In this document: positions 16,624-24,887 of the stretch, one piece after another
How the letters are laid out: every line of letters begins with the position of its first letter
Position numbering within the stretch: the first letter of the stretch is position 1
DNA from: Parvibaculum sp.
Lineage (GTDB): Bacteria; Pseudomonadota; Alphaproteobacteria; Parvibaculales; Parvibaculaceae
Reading direction: 5' to 3'
Assembly (NCBI RefSeq): GCF_030651915.1
Contig: NZ_JAUSBV010000008.1
Span: forward strand, 248,001-312,000
Length of the DNA: 64,000 nt
The notes under the pieces: model-generated
Databases searched by the model: none
Told to the model about the DNA's origin: nothing
The model's input: only the letters and a program-made list of their open reading frames with translations
Position numbers and translations under genes: made by a program

Positions 16624-17001
16624 ATGGAATGGATGGAGCGTATCCTCGCCGATCCCGCCTTGCCGCACGCCTTTCTCGGCTGGCTGATCTTGGTCAATTC
16701 ACTGGCGGTGTTCTTTTTCTTCCGGCATTGCGCGGCGCGGGCGATTCTGGCCGCCTGGCTGGCCAATCTTCTGCTCCTCGACATGGTGCGCGCCAACGGC
16801 GTGACGTCTCTGAGCCATATGCTGCTCTGGACGCCGCTGCTCGCCTGGCTAGTCTGGCGCAATCCGGCGTTCGACTTGCGCTCACCCCTCGGACTGTGGC
16901 TGGTCGTGGTCTTCGCCTCGGACCTCGTGGCTATCTCCGTCGGTTATGTCTCGCTCTTTCAAGAGAATACGAACGGACCGCCAATACTCGCGGGCCTGTG
17001 A
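16624..17001 (+). CDS. Small integral membrane protein, unknown function
   Basis: 125 aa with three or four hydrophobic segments (AFLGWLILVNSLAVFFFFRH, AILAAWLANLLLLDMV, MLLWTPLLAWLVW, LGLWLVVVFASDLVAISVGYV). No family recognised. ATG 16624 follows GGGGGAGG closely, a strong ribosome-binding site. Preceded by an imperfect 24-bp palindrome and followed after 44 nt by the SnoaL-like gene. Confidence 0.75.
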   Translation: MEWMERILADPALPHAFLGWLILVNSLAVFFFFRHCAARAILAAWLANLLLLDMVRANGVTSLSHMLLWTPLLAWLVWRNPAFDLRSPLGLWLVVVFASDLVAISVGYVSLFQENTNGPPILAGL

Positions 17002-17045
17002 AAGCCTGCTAGACTGTGAGTTCGGCTTTCAGATCCGGCACCTGC

Positions 17046-17456
17046 ATGACATTTGCCCGCGACCGTGCTGCCCTGCTGTTTGCAAACGAAACCTTCTATC
17101 GCGCCTTTGCAGGCCGCGACATGACGCTGATGGGCGCGCTCTGGGCCGATGTCGAACAGGTGACGTGCCTGCATCCGGGCTGGCCACCCGTCGAGGGGCG
17201 CGATGCAGTGCTGCAAAGCTGGCATGCGATCCTGACCGGACCGGCAAGCCCCAACATCGAGTGCTTGCGGGCACGCGCCAGCCTTCACGGCGACACGGGC
17301 ATCGTCATCTGCTACGAGCGCATCGGCCCGGACTACCTGCTGGCGACCAACATCTTCATTCGCAGCGGCGAGGGCTGGCTGATCGTCCATCACCAGTCGG
17401 GCACGGCGCCGGACCCCGACGAAGAGACCGCGACGCCCCGGCAACGCCTGAACTGA
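17046..17456 (+). CDS. SnoaL-like / NTF2-fold protein
   Basis: 136 aa. The order of FYRAFAGRDMTLMGALWADVEQVTCLHPGWPPVEGRDAVL, then the inner strands and a C-terminal FIRSGEGWLIVHHQSG is that of SnoaL_3-type NTF2-like proteins, small cone-shaped domains that can be isomerases, hydrolases or ligand binders. Catalytic identity cannot be assigned. The track opens at a GTG 30 nt upstream; ATG 17046 (MTFARDRAALLFANE) is more consistent with the family. It ends 176 nt before the glycosyltransferase gene. Confidence 0.8.
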   Translation: MTFARDRAALLFANETFYRAFAGRDMTLMGALWADVEQVTCLHPGWPPVEGRDAVLQSWHAILTGPASPNIECLRARASLHGDTGIVICYERIGPDYLLATNIFIRSGEGWLIVHHQSGTAPDPDEETATPRQRLN

Positions 17457-17506
17457 TGCTTGAATTGGGGCCCGGAATACCCCTCGCTTACATTTTTGTT
17501 AGCGGG

Positions 17507-17535
17507 TTGTTGCCTTGCCCCTATGCCGTTATGAT
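17507..17535 (+). promoter_or_regulatory. Candidate sigma-70 promoter of the glycosyltransferase cluster
   Basis: TTGTTG, exactly 17 nt, then TATGAT (17530-17535), 98 nt before the glycosyltransferase start. This is the best-matching promoter I see in the intergenic region. A small GC stem (CGCCGC/GCGGCG) and the palindrome at 17563-17574 lie just downstream. Confidence 0.5.
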
Positions 17536-17562
17536 CCGCCGCGCTTTAATGCGGCGCAGTAT

Positions 17563-17574
17563 GGGGTATACCCC
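17563..17574. promoter_or_regulatory. GGGGTATACCCC palindrome in the glycosyltransferase leader
   Basis: Perfect 12-bp palindrome 28 nt after the candidate -10 and 59 nt before the start codon. A related but imperfect GGGG...TACCCC pair lies at about 17467-17482, upstream of the -35. Two such elements flanking a promoter could be operator sites. Confidence 0.4.
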
Positions 17575-17632
17575 CTCCGGCCATCCGGACGCCGCCTTCG
17601 GCGCGCATCAAATAGAGACCGAGGAAATCTGT

Positions 17633-18991
17633 ATGTCGCAGGCGCTGGAGCGCAATGAGACGGATAACGCGCTGGCCGGGCCCGCGAAAAAATCCACAAC
17701 CGACGCACCGAAGCTCGCCGCCATTTCCGGCGACCGGCCGCTGCGCATCCTGCTGCCGAGCTATCGCTCGAACCCGACCACCGGCGGCCAGGGCGTCTAT
17801 ATGCGCCACATTGCCAAGGCACTGGTCGAACTCGGCCATCAAGTCGACGTGATCTCGGGTCCCCCCTATCCCGAAATCGACCCGCGCGTGAAGCTGATCA
17901 AGCTTCCCTCGCTCGACCTTTACGCCAATCCGCACCCGATCAAATCGATCCGGCCCTGGATGTTGGCCTCACCGATCGATCTTTTTGAATGGTGGAGCCA
18001 TGCGACCGGCGGTTTCTCCGAGCCCTACACCTTTTGCGCGCGCATGGCGCGCTACGTGCGCGGTACCATCGCGGATTACGATGTCTGCCACGACAATCAG
18101 ACGCTTGGCTGGGGCCTGCTGAAACTCCGCGATATGGGCCTGCCTATCGTCGGAACGATCCATCATCCGATCACAATGGACCGTCGTATCGATATCCAGC
18201 ATGCGAAAACACTATCGCTGAAGCTGCTGAAGCGGCGCTGGTACTCCTTCCTCAACATGCAGATCAAGGTGGCGCGGCAGCTCGACCCGCTGATCGTCGT
18301 CTCCGAGAGCACACGACGCGACGTTGTGCGCGAATTCGGCGTCGACGCGTCGAAAACGCGCCTCGTTCTGCACGGCATCGACCATCTGCAATTTCGCCCG
18401 ATGCCGCATGTGAAGCGGCGTGATGACCTGATCGTTGCCTGCGCCAGCGCCGACGTCCCACTGAAGGGTCTGATCTACTTGATCCGCGCCTATGCCGAAC
18501 TCCTGAAAACACGGCCTAACCTCAGGTTGAAAGTGATCGGGCGTTTGCGTGAAGGAAACACGACGGACGAACTCCGCGCTTTCGGTATCATGGACAAGGT
18601 GGAGTTCGTGACGGGGGTCACCGACGAGGATATCACCACGATCTACAACGAGGCGACCATCGCCGTGTCGCCCTCGGTCTATGAAGGCTTCGGCTTCCCC
18701 TGCGGTGAGGCCATGTCATGCGGGACGCCCGTCATCGCGACCGATGGCGGCTCGCTGCCCGAAGTCGTCGGCGATGCCGGCATCATTGTGCCGCATTCCA
18801 ATCCGCCGGCGCTCGCGCGCGCCATTGCCGCGATGCTCGACGATCCGGACATGCGGGCGCGCTACGGCGAGGCCGGGCGCGAGCGCATCCTCGCCAAATT
18901 CAAATGGGAACGTGCGGCGCGTGAATGCGTCGAGATATACAGGCAGACAATCGCAGATGCAGACCATCGACTTGAACGTGCTCGGGCTTAG
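17633..18991 (+). CDS. GT4-family (GT-B fold) glycosyltransferase
   Basis: 452 aa. N-terminal acceptor domain starts at LRILLPSYRSNPTTGGQGVYMRHIAKALVELG, with the glycine-rich GGQG loop; the C-terminal donor domain carries the EX7E motif as EGFGFPCGE (around residue 351), the signature of retaining GT4 enzymes. The first ~35 residues are a polar leader. The track's ORF is open from 16946, but ATG 17633 has GAGGAAAT upstream. The next gene begins inside its last 35 nt, so the four cluster genes are probably made together. Donor and acceptor are unknown; a sugar-modified lipid or surface glycan is likely. Confidence 0.9.
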   Translation: MSQALERNETDNALAGPAKKSTTDAPKLAAISGDRPLRILLPSYRSNPTTGGQGVYMRHIAKALVELGHQVDVISGPPYPEIDPRVKLIKLPSLDLYANPHPIKSIRPWMLASPIDLFEWWSHATGGFSEPYTFCARMARYVRGTIADYDVCHDNQTLGWGLLKLRDMGLPIVGTIHHPITMDRRIDIQHAKTLSLKLLKRRWYSFLNMQIKVARQLDPLIVVSESTRRDVVREFGVDASKTRLVLHGIDHLQFRPMPHVKRRDDLIVACASADVPLKGLIYLIRAYAELLKTRPNLRLKVIGRLREGNTTDELRAFGIMDKVEFVTGVTDEDITTIYNEATIAVSPSVYEGFGFPCGEAMSCGTPVIATDGGSLPEVVGDAGIIVPHSNPPALARAIAAMLDDPDMRARYGEAGRERILAKFKWERAARECVEIYRQTIADADHRLERARA

Positions 18992-19673
18992 GGACGGCCA
19001 GCGCGCGCTCGACCTCGGTTGTGGCGCCGGCAGGCATGTCCATGCCATGTATTACCACGCCGAATGCCACGTGGTCGGGATCGATCTCGGCTTCGAGGAC
19101 GTGAAGCGCACGCGCGACGGCTTCGGCACCTGCCCCGACATGGACCCCGAAACAAGGCGCGCCTTCTCGCTGTCGGTCGGCAATGCGCTGTCGCTGCCCT
19201 TTCCCGATGCGAGTTTCGACAAGATCGTTTGCTCCGAAGTGCTGGAACACATCCCGGACTACAAGCAGGCGGTCGCCGAAATCGACCGCATCCTGAAGCC
19301 CGGCGGCACACTTGCCATCAGCGTGCCCCGCTTCTTCCCCGAATGGGTGTGCTGGAAGCTTTCCGACGATTATCACAACGAACCGGGCGGCCATGTCCGC
19401 ATCTTTCAGGAGAGCGAACTGAAAGATGCCGTCGAGAAACGCGGACTCTCCTTCTTCCATCGTCATTTCGCGCATGGCCTGCATTCGCCTTACTGGTGGT
19501 TGAAATGCGCCGTCGGCGTGAAGCGTGAGGATGTGCGCCTCGTCAATCTCTACAAGCGCTTTCTCGAATGGGACATTCTCGAGGGCCCGTGGCTGACACG
19601 GACACTTGAAAAGCTCGCCGGACCGCTGATGGGCAAGAGCGTCGTTCTCTATTTCACCAAGGGAGCGGCGTGA
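18957..19673 (+). CDS. Class I SAM-dependent methyltransferase (Methyltransf_11 type)
   Basis: 238 aa. SAM-binding motif I ALDLGCGAGRHVHAM near residue 20, acidic ribose contact VVGIDLG, motif with GNALSLPFPDASFDKIVCSEVLEHI, and ILKPGGTLAISVPRF. The rest has aromatic and basic residues suited to a bulky substrate. ATG 18957 lies 35 nt before the glycosyltransferase stop. Its own stop forms TGATG with the next start. Probable O- or N-methylation of the product of the adjacent glycosyltransferase (inference). Confidence 0.9.
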   Translation: MQTIDLNVLGLRDGQRALDLGCGAGRHVHAMYYHAECHVVGIDLGFEDVKRTRDGFGTCPDMDPETRRAFSLSVGNALSLPFPDASFDKIVCSEVLEHIPDYKQAVAEIDRILKPGGTLAISVPRFFPEWVCWKLSDDYHNEPGGHVRIFQESELKDAVEKRGLSFFHRHFAHGLHSPYWWLKCAVGVKREDVRLVNLYKRFLEWDILEGPWLTRTLEKLAGPLMGKSVVLYFTKGAA

Positions 19674-20758
19674 TGGTGCATCTGACCTGGGGCGACCCGG
19701 TCCCGGATGATTTTTTCGCAGGCTCGCAAGCGCGCATTATGGAGTTGCAGCGCGATAACGGCGCAATCCCCTGGTATGACGGCGGCGTCATCGACCCGTG
19801 GAACCACACCGAAGCCGCGATGGGCCTGACCGTGCTCGGCGAAATCGAGCATGCGCGCCGCGCCTTCCGCTATCTCACCGAGACGCAGTTGAAGGACGGA
19901 TCGTGGTGGGGCCAGCTCGGTTCCGCCGTTCCCTTCGACGACGACGAACAACGCTTCACCGGCGAGGAACACGAAGCGGGCCATCACATCCGCGACACCA
20001 ATTTCGCCGCTTACATCGCGACCGGTGCCTGGCATCACTATCTCGTCACGCGCGACCGCAAATGGCTGGCAGGCATCTGGCCGCATGTGAAGGCCGCGAT
20101 CTCCTTTGTGCTGGCGCATCAGAGCCCGCATGGCGACATCCGCTGGTCGGCCGCCGATCCGCACACGCCGGAGGACGACGCGCTGATCACCGGCTGTTCC
20201 TCGATTTACAAGAGCCTCGAATGCGCCGCCCACATCGCACGCGAACTGGGCGAACCGTCGCGCGACTGGCTGGCCGCACGCGCCCGTCTCGGCGAGGCGC
20301 TGCGCGACAAGCCGCACCGCTTCGATCGCACCTGGGAGCCGAAGGACCGCTATTCGATGGACTGGTACTACCCCGTCCTCGCCGGCGTCGTCACCGGCGA
20401 AGCGGCCCGGAAGCGCCTCGACTGGAAATGGGACATCTTCGTCGCCGACGGCAAGGGCTGCCGCTGCGTGCTCGACCAACCCTGGGTGACGGTCGCCGAA
20501 AGCGCAGAGCTGACCATGGCGCTGCTGGTCGCCGGACGGCGCAAGGAAGCCGAGGCGATGCTCTCCTGGCAGCACCAATGGCGCGCCGATTGCGGCGCCT
20601 ACTGGATGGGCTATCAGTTCGAGGACGATGTAGCCTGGCCGGCCGAGAAGCCGGCATGGACGGCCGCCGCCGTTATCCTGGCGACCGACGCCGTGACCGG
20701 CATGACGCCTGCCGCCCGCCTCTTCGCCGAGCGCACGCTAGCCGAGGCGGCGGAGTAG
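19673..20758 (+). CDS. Alpha/alpha-barrel protein (prenyltransferase/six-hairpin glycosidase-like)
   Basis: 361 aa with repeated helical hairpins and conserved acidic or aromatic patches (DPWNHTEAAMGLTVLGE, DTNFAAYIATGAWHHYL, DDALITGCSSIYKSLECA, DDVAWPAEKPAWTAAAVI). This resembles the (alpha/alpha)6 barrels that are often labelled 'prenyltransferase' or six-hairpin glycosidases. No catalytic pair can be assigned safely. ATG 19673 overlaps the upstream stop (TGATG); the GTG at 19670 is the alternative. The 3' end overlaps the convergent methyltransferase by 21 nt. Confidence 0.8.
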   Translation: MVHLTWGDPVPDDFFAGSQARIMELQRDNGAIPWYDGGVIDPWNHTEAAMGLTVLGEIEHARRAFRYLTETQLKDGSWWGQLGSAVPFDDDEQRFTGEEHEAGHHIRDTNFAAYIATGAWHHYLVTRDRKWLAGIWPHVKAAISFVLAHQSPHGDIRWSAADPHTPEDDALITGCSSIYKSLECAAHIARELGEPSRDWLAARARLGEALRDKPHRFDRTWEPKDRYSMDWYYPVLAGVVTGEAARKRLDWKWDIFVADGKGCRCVLDQPWVTVAESAELTMALLVAGRRKEAEAMLSWQHQWRADCGAYWMGYQFEDDVAWPAEKPAWTAAAVILATDAVTGMTPAARLFAERTLAEAAE

Positions 20759-21400
20759 CCTGAGGCTCTTCACGGCCTTCTCGTCCTCAAACAGCTTCGA
20801 AGCCAGCGCCATCTTGTAAATCTCGTAGGGCGGCCGGCCGCCGTCCTTCGGATCGGGGAAGACGTCGTGAATGGCGAGGATGCCACCCGGCATCACGCGC
20901 GGCGCCCAGAGGCGGTAGTCTGTCAGCGCCGGTTCCATGCCGTGGCCGCCATCGATGAACACCATCGCCAGCGGCGTCGCCCAGCCCTTCGAGGCGACTT
21001 CGGACGGTGCCACAAGCGGCACCACCGTGTCTTCAAGCTTCGCCAGGCGCATCGTCCGGCGGAACAGCGGAAAGGTGTTGAGGCGGCCGGTCTCGGCATC
21101 ATGGAGCGCCGCGTCGTGATGCTCCCAGCCCTGCTGGTTCTCCTCCGAGCCGTAGTGATGGTCGAGCGCGTAGAGGACGGCGTTGTTGGCCTGGCAGGCG
21201 GCGCCAATATAGACCGTCGACTTGCCGCAATAGGAGCCGATCTCGAGCACCGGGCCGCGCCGCGAGGCTTCCAGCGCCGCCTCATGCAGCGCCCAACCCT
21301 CTTCCGCGTCCATGAAACCCTTGACCGTCTCGATATCGATGGGGAGTTCGCGCGCCAAAATCCGGTCCTTTCGCCTCGCCGGAACGCCCGGCCCCGCCAT
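20738..21400 (-). CDS. Class I SAM-dependent methyltransferase (Methyltransf_24 type)
   Basis: 220 aa. Motif I is VLEIGSYCGKSTVYIGAA, followed by LYALDHHYGSEENQQGWEHHD, VFIDGGHGMEPALTDYRLW and PGGILAIHDVFPDP, the pattern of Methyltransf_24/cephalosporin-hydroxylase-like O-methyltransferases with a metal-binding Asp/His set. It is on the opposite strand to the glycosyltransferase unit and overlaps its last gene by 21 nt. I treat it as part of the same functional cluster because of this tight convergent packing (inference). Confidence 0.88.
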   Translation of the reverse strand: MAGPGVPARRKDRILARELPIDIETVKGFMDAEEGWALHEAALEASRRGPVLEIGSYCGKSTVYIGAACQANNAVLYALDHHYGSEENQQGWEHHDAALHDAETGRLNTFPLFRRTMRLAKLEDTVVPLVAPSEVASKGWATPLAMVFIDGGHGMEPALTDYRLWAPRVMPGGILAIHDVFPDPKDGGRPPYEIYKMALASKLFEDEKAVKSLRLLRRLG

Positions 21401-21485
21401 CTCTAGCCTCTCGCAAGGGCGCGAAGCAAACGGTTAAGCAATGCCTCCGATAATGACCCGGCAAGCCTCACCCGGAGCCACATCC

Positions 21486-22034
21486 ATGAGCCAGCCCGCC
21501 TACGCCCCGGAACCGGACGACTACGATGCCATCGAGCAGGCCGTGCGCGAGACCCCGCGCGGCCGCTGGTTTCTGGAGGAATTCGCCCGCCGCCACGCAG
21601 CCGGCGCCGCCGAGGTCGTTGGCGCGATCGAGAAACTGGCGCGGGAAACCGATGCGGGGCTCCGGCTCGGCTTCGTCTACCACGAGGCACAGGAACTCGC
21701 CCGCGCGCTGGCCGAAGCACAAGCGGGATTTGCCGAGGTTGGACCTGACGAACCCGCCACCGATCCTGCCGCCATCGCCGATGCCGCGGCCCGCGCCGCC
21801 ACCGACATTGCAAGCGCCGCAGGACGGCTGCAGGAAATCGCCGAGGTGTTGCGCGGCAAGGGCGCCGACGCCGACCTCTGCGACGAGATCGAGACCCATG
21901 CCAGCGGCATCTTCATGGCTGCGGCCTATGAGGAACTGACCGGCAAGCGCATCGCCGTCGTCGCAAATGCCCTCGATCGTATCGAGGAACGCCTCGCCCG
22001 CCTCATCGAACGCTGGGAGAACGAGGTCCGCTAG
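21486..22034 (+). CDS. CheZ-like protein with altered active site
   Basis: 182 aa, helical throughout. The N-terminal AIEQAVRETPRGRWFLEEFARRH pattern is common to an alphaproteobacterial family, and the C-terminal helix AAAYEELTGKRIAVVANALDRIEERL aligns with the CheZ phosphatase motif FQDLTGQVI. The catalytic Asp and Gln of CheZ appear here as Glu and Lys, so CheY-phosphatase activity is doubtful. There are no chemotaxis genes in the window. The stop overlaps that of the convergent threonine dehydratase-like gene. ATG 21486 is chosen because the conserved region starts just after it. Confidence 0.65.
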   Translation: MSQPAYAPEPDDYDAIEQAVRETPRGRWFLEEFARRHAAGAAEVVGAIEKLARETDAGLRLGFVYHEAQELARALAEAQAGFAEVGPDEPATDPAAIADAAARAATDIASAAGRLQEIAEVLRGKGADADLCDEIETHASGIFMAAAYEELTGKRIAVVANALDRIEERLARLIERWENEVR

Positions 22035-23011
22035 CCGGCGAGGACACGCGCAAACGCCACCGGATCGGCATTGCCGCCGCTCAGCACCAGTGCCACCGAC
22101 TTCCCTCGGGCATCGTACCGCCCGGCCAGCACCGCCGCCAGCGCCACGGCGCCACCGGGCTCTACCACCAGTTTCAAATCCTCGAAAGCGAAACGCATCG
22201 CGACCGCTACTTCCGTGTCGCTCACCGCCAGACCGCCCGCAAGACGCACGGAATTGATCGCGAAGGTGAGTTCGCCCGGCATCGGTGCCAGCAGCGCATC
22301 GCAAAAAGACTTGCCACCCGCTTCGTTGCCGAGTCGCTGCCCCGCAGCCAGCGAGCGCGCGTGATCGTCGAAGCCTTGCGGTTCGACGCACCAGACTTTC
22401 GCATCGGGCATGGTGGCGCCGAGCGCCAGCGCCGTGCCGGCGGCCAGACCCCCGCCGCCCGCCGGCACCAACACCGCGTCGAGCGCAACACCAAGCCGCG
22501 CCGCGTCTTCGGCAATCTCGAGCCCCACGGTGCCCTGCCCCGCAATGATCTCTGGATCGTCATAGGGCAGCACGACGACCGCGCCGCGTTCGGCAGCGAT
22601 CCGCGCCCCGATCTCTTCCCGGACCTCCGTCGCGCGGTCATAGAGCACGACATCCGCGCCGAAGCCGCGTGTGCGTTCGATCTTGAGGCGCGGTGCGTCC
22701 GACGGCATGACAATGAGCGCCGGAAGGCCGAGCATCCGCGCCGCCGCTGCAACGCCTTGCGCGTGATTGCCCGATGACCAGGCGACGACGCCACCGCGCC
22801 GCTCAGTCGCCGAAAGCTGCGACAAGCAGTTCCAGGCGCCGCGAAACTTGAACGATCCGGTTCGCTGCAGCACTTCCGGCTTGACGAAAACCCGGCCACC
22901 ACACCGCGCATCGAGCGCCGTGCATTCAAGCAACGGCGTCCGAACCGCAACGCTGGCAATGCGTGCCGCCGCAGCGCGAACATCCTCGGCACCGGGCAAA
23001 CGCGCCGTCAC
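22031..23011 (-). CDS. PLP-dependent threonine/serine dehydratase-like enzyme
   Basis: 326 aa fold-type II PLP enzyme. The Schiff-base lysine is in TGSFKFRGA (around residue 50), substrate-binding SSGNHAQGVA, and the phosphate-binding PAGGGGLAAG loop. Length and lack of a C-terminal ACT domain fit catabolic-type threonine ammonia-lyase or serine racemase-like enzymes. I start at GTG 23011 rather than the track's 23047: GTGA overlaps the stop of the upstream histidine phosphatase gene, implying coupling. Confidence 0.88.
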   Translation of the reverse strand: MTARLPGAEDVRAAAARIASVAVRTPLLECTALDARCGGRVFVKPEVLQRTGSFKFRGAWNCLSQLSATERRGGVVAWSSGNHAQGVAAAARMLGLPALIVMPSDAPRLKIERTRGFGADVVLYDRATEVREEIGARIAAERGAVVVLPYDDPEIIAGQGTVGLEIAEDAARLGVALDAVLVPAGGGGLAAGTALALGATMPDAKVWCVEPQGFDDHARSLAAGQRLGNEAGGKSFCDALLAPMPGELTFAINSVRLAGGLAVSDTEVAVAMRFAFEDLKLVVEPGGAVALAAVLAGRYDARGKSVALVLSGGNADPVAFARVLAG

Positions 23012-23610
23012 GCCGAAAGATCGAGATTGACGCAACCGACGCTCCATTGCGCCGCGCCGTTGACATCGCGGTGACTGAGCCGGGTGATCGACAACGGCGT
23101 AACTTCAACGCGCAAAGCCGTCGCAAGGTCGATCCCAAGTGCATGGGCGATTGCCGCCCGAACCGCACCGGCATGCGCGACCGAAACAAGCGTATGACCG
23201 GCATAATGCGCCGTCAGTCGATCGATACCCGCCGCCACGCGCGCCGCCATCTCGGCAAAGCTCTCGCCCTCCGGCGGACGAATGTCGGCGGGCCGCGACC
23301 AGTCAAGTGTCCGGTTGGCGGCGAAGACATCGTTGAAGCTCATACCCTGCCAGCGCCCGTAGTGCTGATCGATGAAATCGCCGACCGCTACCGGATCGAC
23401 GCCGGGCTTCAGCGCCAGCGCCGTCGTACGTGTGCGCGTCAGCGGCGACGATAGCCAGACCGCGACGGAAGGCAGCCGCCGCGCGATCACCGATGCCTGC
23501 ACCGGATCGACCGGCTCGGCGGCGACATCGAGGTGACCGTAATAGCGGCTTTCACGTCCCTGCAACGGCGCATGGACGATCCATATCCATTCGGTGCGTA
23601 TTCCGGACAT
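23008..23610 (-). CDS. Histidine phosphatase superfamily protein, lacking the RHG arginine
   Basis: 200 aa phosphoglycerate-mutase-like fold. The N-terminal motif, normally (V/I)RHxP or RHG, reads WIVHAPLQG: the catalytic His is kept but the preceding Arg is Val. YYGHLDV, LSSPLTRTRTTA and the second His of SVAHAGAVRA are as expected. The missing phosphate-binding Arg suggests weak or altered phosphatase activity. The stop overlaps the start of the PLP enzyme gene. Substrate unknown. Confidence 0.78.
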   Translation of the reverse strand: MSGIRTEWIWIVHAPLQGRESRYYGHLDVAAEPVDPVQASVIARRLPSVAVWLSSPLTRTRTTALALKPGVDPVAVGDFIDQHYGRWQGMSFNDVFAANRTLDWSRPADIRPPEGESFAEMAARVAAGIDRLTAHYAGHTLVSVAHAGAVRAAIAHALGIDLATALRVEVTPLSITRLSHRDVNGAAQWSVGCVNLDLSA

Positions 23611-24579
23611 CTAGAGCCAGCCGCGCTGCTTGAAGAAGAGGTAGGGCCCAACGGCCGAGGCGACCATCATGACGAGCGCCATCGGATAGCCCCAGGGCCA
23701 GGCAAGTTCGGGCATGAATTCGAAGTTCATGCCGTAGATGCTGGCGATCAGCGTCGGCGGCAGAAAAACGACGGCGGCGACCGAGAAGATCTTGATGATA
23801 CCGCTCTGCTCGTTGCTGATCAGGCCCAGCGTCGCGTTGAGGATGAAGCTGGTATTGTTGGCGATGAAGCTCGCATGGTCGCTGAGCGCCGTCAGATCGC
23901 GCGCCGTCGTCTTGAAGGCACGCTCGGTCGCTTTCGGCCGCTTTTCCGTCGCAGGCCGCGCGATGAAACTGACCAGCCGACCGAAACTGACCAGGCTTTC
24001 CCGCACTTGCGAAGTCAATGCATGGCTGCGGCCGATGCGGCGCAAAATCTCGTTGTAGTTGCGCTTCGTCTTCCCGCCTTCATGTGGGAAGACCTCTCCC
24101 GACAGCGTGTCGATGTCGGATTGCACGCGCTCCAGAATATCGGCGACACGATCGACGATGGCATCGAGCAACCCGGCCAGAACTTCCTCGCCGGTCGCAC
24201 AAGGCACGCTGTGACGTCGTGCCTCGGAGGCATAGTGGCGAAAGGGTGTCGGCTCTGCATAGCGCAGCGTCAACAATCGATGACCGGCAAGAACGAAGGT
24301 AACAGGCACAACCAGCGGCCTCGGCGTATCCGCTTGGGTGACCATCGCCGCCGTCATGTAGACGACGTCATCCTCGAGATAGAGGCGGCTTGACACCTCG
24401 ATCTCCTGCATATCAGCCTCGGTCGGCACATCGAGATTCAACTTCACGTCGACAAAGGCAAGTTCGTCATCCGTCGGCTGGAGCAGATCGATCCACACTG
24501 CGTCGGTCGGGATCGTCTCGCCGGTAGCGACCGGAACGGGGGTAAGTGCGCCGTTGACGGGCACATAGGCTGTAATCAT
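23611..24579 (-). CDS. corA: CorA-family Mg2+/Co2+ transport protein
   Basis: 322 aa. A large soluble N-terminal domain (helices to about residue 255) is followed by two C-terminal membrane helices; the first ends in the signature YGMNFEFMPEL, the second is MALVMMVASAVGPYLFF. CorA pentamers form a channel for Mg2+ uptake in the inner membrane. The track begins at 24618; ATG 24579 has GGAAGG a few bases upstream and gives the usual family length. Its stop abuts the histidine phosphatase start. Confidence 0.92.
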   Translation of the reverse strand: MITAYVPVNGALTPVPVATGETIPTDAVWIDLLQPTDDELAFVDVKLNLDVPTEADMQEIEVSSRLYLEDDVVYMTAAMVTQADTPRPLVVPVTFVLAGHRLLTLRYAEPTPFRHYASEARRHSVPCATGEEVLAGLLDAIVDRVADILERVQSDIDTLSGEVFPHEGGKTKRNYNEILRRIGRSHALTSQVRESLVSFGRLVSFIARPATEKRPKATERAFKTTARDLTALSDHASFIANNTSFILNATLGLISNEQSGIIKIFSVAAVVFLPPTLIASIYGMNFEFMPELAWPWGYPMALVMMVASAVGPYLFFKQRGWL

Positions 24580-24887
24580 CGGACCTTCCGCATCGGTTCT
24601 TGCGACCGCGTCGATCATGCCTACTCAAACCACCCGCGACAATCCGTCCCGCCATGCTCCATTAAGGTTTCATGAACCCTTTCGTCCTTGACTTCAGGAG
24701 CCAAATGGCCCAATTAACGGCCATCTGCCTTCGTGTGCGCGCTCTGCGCTGCCTTTTCGGCATCGCCTAACCCCGAAGCAGCAGACCCTTTCCTCGATTC
24801 CAAGCGCGTTGGAACGCGGCAAGACCCCGCGTGAAGTGACGGCCATAATGGCCGGCGCACGACGTTTGACTTGTGAGATTGTTACTT
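24580..24887 (+). promoter_or_regulatory. Intergenic promoter/leader region of corA and rhlE
   Basis: 308 nt between divergent corA and the helicase gene, with no ORF that I can support. A TTGACT -35-like hexamer occurs at 24688 without a clear -10. A long imperfect hairpin (GCTGC...GCAGC, 24748-24782, with inner TTCGG/CCGAA pairing) and GGCCAT-a-ATGGCC (24841-24853) suggest a structured 5' leader for the helicase mRNA. Confidence 0.4.
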
